The notes under the pieces are model-generated. The model was not told the origin of the DNA. It searched no databases and saw only the letters and a program-made list of their open reading frames with translations. A stretch of DNA of 64,000 bases, taken from NCBI GenBank assembly GCA_039815145.1, contig JBCBZW010000013.1:1-64000 (forward strand). The letters run 5' to 3'. This stretch comes from Pseudomonadota bacterium. Its GTDB lineage: Bacteria > Pseudomonadota > Gammaproteobacteria > Steroidobacterales > JBCBZW01. Within the stretch, counting starts at the first letter, position 1. Every line of letters starts with the position of its first letter. A program made the position numbers and the translations under genes. Shown piece after piece: positions 44,705-53,886 of the stretch.

Positions 44705-45418
44705 ATGCAACGACTCGTACTAATCCCTCTGATCATCGCCACACTGTGGCTTAGCGCATGTGGCAGCCGGGCGCCGGAGTATGCCGCCGCCCACATCCTC
44801 GTCAGTCACGCGGATGCTAGCCAGGCCACTCAGCTACGCACCCGCCAAGAGGCGCGCGCCCGGGCGGAAGAGCTCGCGCAGCAAATCGCTGCTGACGGTA
44901 GCAACTTCGCCGAGCTGGCCCGGCAGTACAGCGACGGCCCCAGCGGCCCGCGTGGGGGTTACCTCGGCGGCTTCCGCTCGGGGCAGGTGGTGCCGCAGTT
45001 CCAGGCTGCGGTGGAGTCACTGGAGATAGGCGACTTCACCCGCTCCCCCATCGAGACCCCCTTCGGGTATCACCTCATCATGCGCATGCCGCTGCCCCAG
45101 CCGCTCGGCGCCAACCACATCCTGATCGCCTACGAAGGTGCCAGCCGTAGCAAGGCGACGCGGAGCAAAGGGGATGCAGCGCGCCTGGCTAGCGAAATCC
45201 TTGTGCAGGCGCTAGACGAGGGGGCGAACTTCGGGTCTCTCGCTCGTCAGTACAGCGACGGGCCGAGCGGTCCGCGTGGAGGCGCGCTGGGCGAGTTCGA
45301 AGAGGGCAAGATGGTCGCGGCCTTTGAGGCGGCAGTGAAGGCAACGCAGGTGGGGGAGGTGCACGGGAAGGTGGTTGAGACCGAGTTTGGGTTCCACATC
45401 ATCGAGCGCACGAAGTAG
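44705..45418 (+). CDS. Lipoprotein with two parvulin-type PPIase domains
   Basis: The 237-residue precursor has a lipobox (LSAC, mature Cys at about residue 19) and two parvulin domains, about residues 25-125 and 130-237. Each has the AxHILxx start, an ANFxxLARQYSDGPSGPRGGxLGxF core and a GFHxI-type end. Rotamases of this group (PpiC/SurA-like) assist folding of outer-membrane proteins. Duplication of the whole domain in a small lipoprotein without a chaperone core is unusual. GGAAGG precedes ATG 44705. Confidence 0.82.
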   Translation: MQRLVLIPLIIATLWLSACGSRAPEYAAAHILVSHADASQATQLRTRQEARARAEELAQQIAADGSNFAELARQYSDGPSGPRGGYLGGFRSGQVVPQFQAAVESLEIGDFTRSPIETPFGYHLIMRMPLPQPLGANHILIAYEGASRSKATRSKGDAARLASEILVQALDEGANFGSLARQYSDGPSGPRGGALGEFEEGKMVAAFEAAVKATQVGEVHGKVVETEFGFHIIERTK

Positions 45419-45788
45419 AGATCTGAGACCGTGAGCACCAGCGCCAGCGGATCCCAGCCAAAGGACGACTTCGGCGACTGCTCGAAAGCACTAACGATTT
45501 CCAACGCAACCCGCTCTCCGCCGAGGCTGCTCGGCGCTCGGCGCCTGGATGGACACGCCGAGTGGGAACCCTGAACCGGGCCTCGGCTCACGATGCACGA
45601 CAGATGCGGGAATGCGAGCGTGGGCCGAGCACACAGGCACCCAGCTGACGTTGCGGGGCGCACGGACTATTTAGCATAACGGTGGCGCCCGCCCAAGCCT
45701 GGACATGAGATGACCTGGCTGCTACCACTTACGCCTCGGATCAGCACATTACGCCTTGGATAGGCGTAGGGTTCAGGTAGCTACACGC
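45419..45788. other. Intergenic region with imperfect 13-base direct repeat
   Basis: TTACGCCTCGGAT (45729-45741) recurs as TTACGCCTTGGAT (45749-45761), 20 bases apart, two helical turns, 28 bases before the next ATG. This could be a regulator site for the following peptidase gene. The rest of the 370 bases shows no gene. Confidence 0.4.
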
Positions 45789-47339
45789 ATGCGCATTCTT
45801 TATTCGATTCCCCGTATTCTTACTCTCGTCCTACTTATCACGACCGCCAGCGCCCCAGCGCTCGCCAAGCGAGCCACCTGGATAGAGGTCTCGAACGACA
45901 ACTTCACCGTACGCAGCGACGCCGACTTCGATACCGTTCAGACGCTGATCCGCGACCTGGAACGCTTTCGCGTTGTGATGGCCTTCCTCGCCGGTGTAGA
46001 GCTCATGGAAGACCCCACCCCGCCCTTACTGATCTACCTGTTCACCACCGTCTCTGAGTACCAGAAGGAGATGCAGGCGGGCGGCACGCTCGGCTTTTAC
46101 CAAAACCCCCTGCTGGGTGCGCGCATGTTTCTCGCCGCCGAGGACATCTCCCGCCGTGGCGTCGATGCCCGCGCGGTCCTGTTCCACGAGTACACCCATC
46201 ACCTGCTGCATCACTTCAGCAACTACCGCTACCCCGTATGGTACGACGAGGGCTTCGCCGAATACGTCTCCACTATCCAGTTCCGCGAGAAGGAGGGGCT
46301 CGTGTTGCTCGGGGATCTGCCGACACGAGCCGCCGTCGTGCAGGGCTACCCGTGGATCCCCTGCTCCGAGATCGTCAAGTCCAACGGGCAGTACCTGGCG
46401 GGCAGCCGCATGAGCATCTCGAATACCTCCATGCAGTACGCCCAAGGCTGGCTGATGTCGCACATGTTCAGCTCGAAGCCGGAGCTCGGCGGCAAGCTCA
46501 ACGAGTTCATCGCCGCTGTGAACAAGCCCGGGGTCGATCCCATGGCCGCCTTCGAGGATGCCTTCGGCTGGGGGAGCATCGAGTGTAACGAGCAACTCAA
46601 GGACTACTGGAACGGCGGCAGCCTCAAGTACGTGCAACTCACCATGCCCAAGGTGGAGATCGAACTGACTCGTCGAACGCTCGATCCTGAGGAAAGTGCG
46701 TTTCAAGCCCTCGAGGCGCGTTTTCTGTCCGGGAATATGAAGGGCTCACAGCCTCGCTATGAGAAGGCCTTCAAGAAGGCCTTGAAGGCGGGGATTCGCG
46801 AAGACGATATGCATCGCTACCTGGCAGGTGTCGCCTTGTCACGTCGAAGCCCAGAGCGAGCCATGGAGTACGCCGAGGCATTGGTGCGCCTGGCGCCGCA
46901 GGCGGGGAGCAGCTACTACACGCGAGCCGCTGTGCGCCTGGGTGGGCCGAGCGGTGATGGCGGTGAAGACATGGATGGGGCGCAGGTGCAGTTGGTGCTG
47001 AAGGATTACGAGAAGGCGTTGGAGCTGGCGCCGGGGGATGCGGCGGCGCTTACCGGATACGCCAATGCTCATCTGTTGCCGGGTATCGAGGTGTCGGATA
47101 GAGCGCTGCTGGCGATCGATCAGGCGCGGGGGCTGAATGCGGATACTCAGATTATTCCGCTTATCAAGGCGAAGTTGTTGTCCAAGGCGGGGAAGGATGC
47201 GCAGGCGCGGGTGATTTTGGAGGGATTGCTGAATTGGGCTCGTAGTAAGGGGCAGCGGAAGTTCTTCAGCAAAGCTCTGGATGAGGTGGGGACTGTGGAG
47301 TGGGCGGAGCCTGTCGCTGCTGGCTTTGACTTTTGGTAG
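45789..47339 (+). CDS. Secreted MA-type zinc peptidase with repeat C-terminal region
   Basis: The 516-residue protein has a signal peptide (to about residue 28, PALAK) and a gluzincin-like peptidase domain: HEYTHH at 133-138 and YDEGFAEY, where E154/E158 would complete the zinc site. From about residue 310 it holds TPR-like helices (FKKALKAGIREDDMHRYLAGVALS, KDYEKALELAPGDAAALTGYANA). This resembles DUF1570/peptidase MA family proteins. The substrate is unknown. ATG 45789 immediately precedes the signal peptide; the longer frame from 45756 has no better signal. Confidence 0.82.
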   Translation: MRILYSIPRILTLVLLITTASAPALAKRATWIEVSNDNFTVRSDADFDTVQTLIRDLERFRVVMAFLAGVELMEDPTPPLLIYLFTTVSEYQKEMQAGGTLGFYQNPLLGARMFLAAEDISRRGVDARAVLFHEYTHHLLHHFSNYRYPVWYDEGFAEYVSTIQFREKEGLVLLGDLPTRAAVVQGYPWIPCSEIVKSNGQYLAGSRMSISNTSMQYAQGWLMSHMFSSKPELGGKLNEFIAAVNKPGVDPMAAFEDAFGWGSIECNEQLKDYWNGGSLKYVQLTMPKVEIELTRRTLDPEESAFQALEARFLSGNMKGSQPRYEKAFKKALKAGIREDDMHRYLAGVALSRRSPERAMEYAEALVRLAPQAGSSYYTRAAVRLGGPSGDGGEDMDGAQVQLVLKDYEKALELAPGDAAALTGYANAHLLPGIEVSDRALLAIDQARGLNADTQIIPLIKAKLLSKAGKDAQARVILEGLLNWARSKGQRKFFSKALDEVGTVEWAEPVAAGFDFW

Positions 47340-47378
47340 GGCCAGTGATCGATAACCTCTGCCAGTGGTGATAACACC

Positions 47379-48116
47379 GTGACCCTTGATGCACTCGTGA
47401 ACGTGCTTGTAGTTACCAACGCATTTCTCGCCCTCGTCTTCTCCGGTAAGTGGCGACGACAGCGCGCAGCGACCGAGCAAGCCGAGAAAAAATTGGCGGA
47501 ATCAGTAGCTCAGTGCAAGACGCTGGACGCGCGGGTCGATGCACTCTCCAGGGAGATGGACGACGCCAAGGAGTTTGCCGCTCACCAGCGAGAACTGCGC
47601 AAGGAAGCCATGTCCGCCTCGCTCGATAACGAACCGCTCCCCCTCGGGATGAGTCCACGCTTCTCGTCGAGCCTGCGGCGAGGAGACATACGTCTGCTCG
47701 AGGCGCTGGAGGTCTGGCCCCTCGAGTTCCTGACCCCGAAAGTGATGGAGACAGGGCTGTTCGAAAGTGAGGACTCGCTCGCGGAGTACCTCCTTGCGTA
47801 CCGGAGATTTCTGTTCTTCAAAGGACGCTTTCATCACCCGCGCCGAGACTATGACCCAGACAGGCTCTGGGGCATGTACTCCGAACGCGCGGATGCGATC
47901 TGGCATACGCACATACTCCATACCCGCGCGTACGCCGAGTTCTGTACGGAGGTGGTGGGTCGGTTCATCCATCACACCCCTTGCAGCATGCTCGGCGACC
48001 CTAAGCACTACGCACGGCAATGGCAGCACTGGCGGTACTACTACGAGCAGGCCTTCGAATCGCTTCCGTCAGACTTCGACCATGAGGGCTTTCCCGGAAA
48101 TCTCGCCTGCGGTTAG
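47379..48116 (+). CDS. Membrane-anchored GRDP-like (glycine-rich-domain-like) protein
   Basis: The 245-residue protein has an N-terminal membrane helix (LDALVNVLVVTNAFLALVF), then a coiled coil (EQAEKKLAESVAQ) and a C-terminal domain with DAIWHTHILHTRAYAEFC and GRFIHHTP. This WHxHILxTxxYxxFC...FIHHxP pattern is the signature of glycine-rich-domain-containing (GRDP) proteins, best known in plants and fungi, and some bacterial homologues. Conserved histidines and cysteines suggest metal binding. Function in bacteria is unknown. It lies 39 bases after the peptidase gene and probably shares its transcript. Confidence 0.72.
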   Translation: MTLDALVNVLVVTNAFLALVFSGKWRRQRAATEQAEKKLAESVAQCKTLDARVDALSREMDDAKEFAAHQRELRKEAMSASLDNEPLPLGMSPRFSSSLRRGDIRLLEALEVWPLEFLTPKVMETGLFESEDSLAEYLLAYRRFLFFKGRFHHPRRDYDPDRLWGMYSERADAIWHTHILHTRAYAEFCTEVVGRFIHHTPCSMLGDPKHYARQWQHWRYYYEQAFESLPSDFDHEGFPGNLACG

Positions 48117-48156
48117 CGTGTGCCGCCGCGGCTCCGCGATTTCAGGCTAACGGAGC

Positions 48157-48191
48157 AAAAAAAGCGGGGGCCCCGAACCCGGAGCCCCCGC
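48157..48191 (-). terminator. Intrinsic terminator of groES-groEL
   Basis: On the minus strand GCGGGGGC pairs with GCCCCCGC around a GC-rich loop, followed by seven T residues (A tract at 48157-48163 on the plus strand). It is 50-85 bases past the groEL stop and is a classic rho-independent terminator. Confidence 0.85.
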
Positions 48192-48240
48192 CTTAGCACT
48201 CAACCTCGCCACCTTTCAGCGACGGTAGGCCAAGCAATCC

Positions 48241-49896
<1,656 letters not shown>

Positions 49897-49930
49897 CTAA
49901 CTGATCTAGAAGCGTTTTACGGCGCAGTGA

Positions 49931-50218
49931 TCAACTGAAAACAGCCATGATGTCGTCTTCGCGCATAACGAGGTAATCCTCGCCATCCACCTTGACCTCG
50001 GTGCCGGAGTACTTGCCGAACAGCACCGTGTCGCCGACCTTGACGTCGATCGCGCGCACGTCGCCGCTATCGAGCTGCTTGCCGTTGCCGACCGCGATCA
50101 CCTCGCCCTTGATGGGCTTCTCGGCGGCGGAGTCGGGGATCACGATGCCGCCCGCAGAGGTGGTTTCCTCGGGCTGCCGCTTCACGATGACGCGATCGTG
50201 CAGGGGACGAAGGTTCAT
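49931..50218 (-). CDS. groES: Co-chaperonin GroES (Hsp10)
   Basis: This 95-residue protein caps GroEL. It starts [15 protein letters not shown], contains the mobile-loop region [12 protein letters not shown] and ends with the conserved [20 protein letters not shown] strand. AAGGAG lies nine bases before ATG 50218, favouring it over the six-codon longer form at 50236. It heads the groES-groEL operon. Confidence 0.97.
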   Translation of the reverse strand: MNLRPLHDRVIVKRQPEETTSAGGIVIPDSAAEKPIKGEVIAVGNGKQLDSGDVRAIDVKVGDTVLFGKYSGTEVKVDGEDYLVMREDDIMAVFS

Positions 50219-50279
50219 GGTGAACGTCTCCTTCATTCTGGGAATTTGGGGCTGGCGGAGCGGTGGCTCGAACCAGCTG

Positions 50280-50306
50280 TTAGCACTCTGCCTGAGTGAG
50301 TGCCAG
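50280..50306 (-). promoter_or_regulatory. CIRCE operator (HrcA-binding site) upstream of groES
   Basis: TTAGCACTC (50280-50288), a nine-base spacer and GAGTGCCAG (50298-50306) match the CIRCE consensus TTAGCACTC-N9-GAGTGCTAA with two changes in the right half. It overlaps the expected transcription start of the promoter at 50309-50336, so the HrcA repressor would block initiation. hrcA itself is not in the window. Confidence 0.85.
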
Positions 50307-50308
50307 CG

Positions 50309-50336
50309 ATGATAGGCCCGCGGTTTTCACTGTCAA
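50309..50336 (-). promoter_or_regulatory. Sigma-70 type promoter of groES-groEL
   Basis: On the minus strand the -35 box TTGACA (plus 50331-50336) and -10 box TATCAT (plus 50309-50314) are spaced by 16 bases. They sit just upstream of CIRCE. No sigma-32 boxes were seen here, fitting control by HrcA rather than RpoH. Confidence 0.8.
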
Positions 50337-50487
50337 CCCCTTGAAACCGACAGCCGATGCCCCAGCCCTGCCGGAAAGGTGCCGGAGGGGCCAGGAATGC
50401 GACGACGATCACGCTCGCGCCGCGGCCGAAACATGGCGGGGCGCGCGGGCGGCGCGCAGGCCGAATGGGGGCGCAGGCGCCTGAGGT

Positions 50488-51558
50488 CTAGCGCTTCTCG
50501 AGGAGATCTGCCGCGGCGCTCACGGCCTCGCGCGCGGACCCGGCGAAACCGTCGGCGCCACAGGTCTTCCAGGCCCCGGGGGCGGCGGCGAAGGCGTGGC
50601 CGCCCACCAGCACCTTGGCCCGCACGCCGCCGTGCTGCTGCAGGGCGCCAACGGCCTCGCGCAGGGTGCGCAGCTGGATGCTCATGGACGCGGCGAGCAT
50701 CACTACGTCCACGGAGAAGTAGCTGGCGGCGGAGACGAGGTCGTCCACAGGCACGTCCTTGCCGAGGAAGTAGACCCGCCAGCCGTCGAGCTCCAGAAGA
50801 TGCGCGATCGCGCGCATGCCGAGGTCGTGGTGATCCTCGGGGATGGTGGCGGCGAGCACGGAGCGCTCGTTGGCGGACACCTCGGGGGTGGCGTGGTCGG
50901 CCACCACGCTCATGGCGCGCTGGGTGGTGCTGGTAATCAGGTGCTCTTCGGCCACGGTGAGCTGGTTGAGGTGCCACAGGCGGCCGGCTTCGATCTGGGC
51001 GGCCATCAGCACCTCGCCGATGATCACCCGGGGGTCCACGCCATCGGCGACGGCCTTGGTGAGCACGGCGATGGCGTCGCGCACATCACCCTCGAGCGCG
51101 CGCTGCAGGTACTCGATGGCGAGCGCACCGAGGGGCGAGTGCAGATCGACGTGGCTCTCGGGCTGCTCGGGGCCGCTGCCCTCCATCAGCACCGACGCCT
51201 CTTCGAGCAAGGCCACGGGTTCGGCGCGCGCGTTGTCCGGGAGTCGCGCCTCCAGCACGTGCCGCAAGGCGACCAGGCTGGCGCGAACCGCCTTGGCGTT
51301 CACCCCACGTACATCGAAGGACTGCCAGGACCAGACGACGCGACTCAAGAACAGATCGGCCTGCCCCGTGGCCACGGCCGCCGCCAGCTCGCGCACGCGC
51401 AGCTGCAGGTTGTCGCGCCAACGCATCTCGGCCCGCGGCGCGAAGGTGGCCTTGACGTCGGGATGGGCCGCGAGCAGTTCCTCGGCGGCCTGGGCCGCGT
51501 AGCCCTGGGCCCCTACCTCCAGCAGCTCACCGGCGAAGGGGTTGGCGGAAATGGCCAT
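50488..51558 (-). CDS. B12-binding protein with CarH/LitR-type light-sensor motif, no MerR domain
   Basis: The 356-residue protein has a helical N terminus (about 1-125, including RWRDNLQLRVRELAAAVATG), a B12-binding helical cap (130-235) and a Rossmann B12 domain with DHHDLG, where H244 would be the lower ligand. The cap has W195-H196 and then E205-H206, exactly the W-H...Wx9EH pattern of CarH/LitR photoreceptors. In CarH the residue after Trp binds cobalt after light exposure. There is no MerR DNA-binding domain. The start at ATG 51558 begins the conserved part. Divergent from the DUF819 permease. Confidence 0.82.
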   Translation of the reverse strand: MAISANPFAGELLEVGAQGYAAQAAEELLAAHPDVKATFAPRAEMRWRDNLQLRVRELAAAVATGQADLFLSRVVWSWQSFDVRGVNAKAVRASLVALRHVLEARLPDNARAEPVALLEEASVLMEGSGPEQPESHVDLHSPLGALAIEYLQRALEGDVRDAIAVLTKAVADGVDPRVIIGEVLMAAQIEAGRLWHLNQLTVAEEHLITSTTQRAMSVVADHATPEVSANERSVLAATIPEDHHDLGMRAIAHLLELDGWRVYFLGKDVPVDDLVSAASYFSVDVVMLAASMSIQLRTLREAVGALQQHGGVRAKVLVGGHAFAAAPGAWKTCGADGFAGSAREAVSAAADLLEKR

Positions 51559-51722
51559 GCGTACATCGTCCTGATCAATCCAACGAGCACGGTGCGTTCT
51601 GGCACCGATAACGCCCCATAGTATCCGTGGCACCGCCAGCGCGCACTCGACCCCCGTAGCGCGAGATCGCAGCCCTGCTACCATCCGGGGCGTCAAACGC
51701 TTAAGGCAGAGCCACGGGCACC

Positions 51723-52973
51723 ATGGAAGCAGCACCTCTGATCACCGACGACGCCGTCACCCTCGGCCTCCTGAGCCTCATCCTCGGCGGCATCTTCTAC
51801 ACGGCGGCGAGCGAGAACCCCTTCTGGCAGCGCTTCTACCGCTACGTGCCGGTGATCCTCCTGTGCTACTTCGTGCCCTCGCTGCTGAACACCTTCAACG
51901 TGGTGGACCCGGAGCAGTCCCGCCTCTACTACGTGGCCTCGCGCTACCTGCTGCCCGCGTGCCTGGTCTTGATGACCTTGAGCGTCGACTTCCAGGGCAT
52001 CATGCGCCTCGGCTATCGGGCCATCGTGATGTTCCTCACGGGCACCGTCGGCGTTGTGATCGGGGGCCCCGTGGCGCTGCTGATCGTCGGCACCGTGAGC
52101 CCGGAAACAGTGGGCGGTGACGGGCCGGACGCGGTGTGGCGCGGCATGTCGACGCTCGCCGGCAGCTGGATCGGCGGCGGCGCCAACCAGGCGGCCATGA
52201 AAGAGGTGTTCGACGCCGGCAACGAGGTGTTCGGCACGATGGTGGCCGTCGACGTGCTGTGCGCAAACCTGTGGCTGGCCCTCCTGCTGTTCACGGCCAC
52301 CCGCGCCAACGCCATTGACGCGCGCACGGGCGCGGACACCTCGGCCATCGAAGATCTGAAAGAGCGCGTCACGGCCTTCGAGAAGAAGCACGCGCGCCAC
52401 ACCACCTTCCACGACCTCATCTTCATGCTGGCCCTGGGCTTCGGCATGACGGGCCTTGGCCACTTCCTGGCGGGCGTGATCGTGCCCACGCTGGAGCAGC
52501 ACGCGCCCTGGACGGCGCGCCTCAGCCTCACCAGCACCTTCTTCTGGATCGTCGTCGTCGCCACCACCGGCGGCCTAGTGCTTTCCTTCACCAAGGCGCG
52601 TCAACTGGAAGGGGCGGGTGCGTCGCGGGCCGGGTCGCTGCTGCTGTACGTGCTCATCGCCACGATCGGCCTGCAGATGGACGTGCGCTCGGTGGTGACC
52701 AACCCGGGGCTCTTCGTGGTGGGCCTGATCTGGATCGCCATCCACGGCGGGTTGCTGCTGCTGGTGGCACGGCTGATCCGCGCCCCCGTGTTCTTCGCGG
52801 CGGTCGGCAGCCAGGCCAACGTGGGCGGGGCCGCCTCGGCGCCGATCATCGCGGCCGCCTTCCACCCATCCCTGGCGCCGGTGGGCGTGTTGCTGGCCGT
52901 GCTCGGTTACGCCCTCGGCACTTACGCGGCGTGGATCTGCGGGCTGATGCTGCGGGCGGTGGCCGGCGGGTGA
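51723..52973 (+). CDS. DUF819 family membrane protein
   Basis: The 416-residue inner-membrane protein has about ten hydrophobic segments, with the conserved SWIGGGANQAAMKEVF near residue 155 and a late GSQANVGGAASAPIIAAAF motif typical of DUF819 (YjcL-like) proteins. The family resembles sodium-coupled transporters such as the 2-hydroxycarboxylate or arsenical-pump-like groups, but no substrate is established. It is divergent from the B12-binding gene by 164 bases and is coupled to endonuclease V. Confidence 0.87.
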   Translation: MEAAPLITDDAVTLGLLSLILGGIFYTAASENPFWQRFYRYVPVILLCYFVPSLLNTFNVVDPEQSRLYYVASRYLLPACLVLMTLSVDFQGIMRLGYRAIVMFLTGTVGVVIGGPVALLIVGTVSPETVGGDGPDAVWRGMSTLAGSWIGGGANQAAMKEVFDAGNEVFGTMVAVDVLCANLWLALLLFTATRANAIDARTGADTSAIEDLKERVTAFEKKHARHTTFHDLIFMLALGFGMTGLGHFLAGVIVPTLEQHAPWTARLSLTSTFFWIVVVATTGGLVLSFTKARQLEGAGASRAGSLLLYVLIATIGLQMDVRSVVTNPGLFVVGLIWIAIHGGLLLLVARLIRAPVFFAAVGSQANVGGAASAPIIAAAFHPSLAPVGVLLAVLGYALGTYAAWICGLMLRAVAGG

Positions 52974-53644
52974 GCGAGCCCTCCCCCGCCGTCAGCCATC
53001 GGTGGGACATCACGCCGCGCGAAGCCATCGCCCTGCAAGGCGAGCTGCGCGAACAGATCGTGCTGCGCGCCTCGCGCAAGACGCCGCGCTTTGTCGCCGG
53101 CACCGACGTTGGCTTCCCGGAGAAGGGTCGCGTGACGCGCGGTGCGCTGGTCGTGTTGAGCTTCCCCGCGCTCGAACTCGTGGACGAAGCGGTGGTGGAG
53201 ATCCCTACGCGCTTCCCCTACGTGCCGGGCCTGCTCTCCTTTCGCGAAGCGCCCGTGTTGCTAGCGGCCCTCGGCGCCCTGCGCATCACGCCCGACGTGC
53301 TCCTGTGTGACGGCCAGGGCCTCGCCCACCCGCGCCGCTTCGGCCTCGCCTGCCACCTCGGCTTGCTCACGGGCATCCCGGCGATCGGTGTGGCCAAGTC
53401 GCGCCTGGTGGGCGAACACGGCGAACCGGGGCCCGCCCGGGGCGACCACACGCCCCTGCGCCACAAAGGCGAACGGATCGGTTCGGTGCTGCGCACGCGC
53501 GACGGGGTGAACCCGCTCTACGTCTCGCCCGGCCACCTCATGAGCCACGCCCGCGCGCTCTCCCTCACCCTCGCCTGCTGCACGCGCTACCGCCTGCCGG
53601 AGACGACCCGCCTCGCGGACAAGTTGGCGTCCCGCGGCCGCTAG
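52970..53644 (+). CDS. nfi: Endonuclease V (deoxyinosine 3'-endonuclease)
   Basis: The 224-residue enzyme has the catalytic Asp in AGTDVGF (D46), the FREAPVLLAAL glutamate region, the second Asp in LLCDGQGLAHPRRFGLACHLG and the lysine of GVAKSRLVGEH. It cleaves DNA next to deoxyinosine formed by adenine deamination. GTG 52970 overlaps the permease stop as GTGA, so the two genes are translationally coupled. Length is typical. Confidence 0.92.
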   Translation: MSEPSPAVSHRWDITPREAIALQGELREQIVLRASRKTPRFVAGTDVGFPEKGRVTRGALVVLSFPALELVDEAVVEIPTRFPYVPGLLSFREAPVLLAALGALRITPDVLLCDGQGLAHPRRFGLACHLGLLTGIPAIGVAKSRLVGEHGEPGPARGDHTPLRHKGERIGSVLRTRDGVNPLYVSPGHLMSHARALSLTLACCTRYRLPETTRLADKLASRGR

Positions 53645-53780
53645 TGCCCCTGCGGCCCCTCACTGGCCAGCCGCAGCGGCGGCGACCTCGCATCCGCGCG
53701 ATTCAAGCCCCGGTGTACCCCCCTTGTGACCGTTATCATGGGAACCGTGCCCTCCGGGCTCGCCCTTGCCCCTTGGCGCC

Positions 53781-53795
53781 TTGTCCGCCGGACAA
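53781..53795. promoter_or_regulatory. Perfect inverted repeat upstream of the DUF2914 fusion gene
   Basis: TTGTCC-GCC-GGACAA is a six-base palindrome with a three-base centre, about 92 bases before the GTG at 53887. The size and place fit an operator, but no regulator is known and the DNA nearby is low in features. The 242-base gap from 53645 otherwise shows no gene. Confidence 0.4.
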
Positions 53796-53886
53796 CGCCA
53801 GCGACACTGTGAAAACCGATAACCGGTAGGTGCCGTCTTCGCCTCCGCTGCTCCATAATCGAGCGTTCAACGCGGAGTGAGGCCAC

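Noticed and set aside
45247-45663. 138-codon minus frame overlapping the parvulin gene end
   Set aside because: It overlaps supported coding sequence and has no family match.
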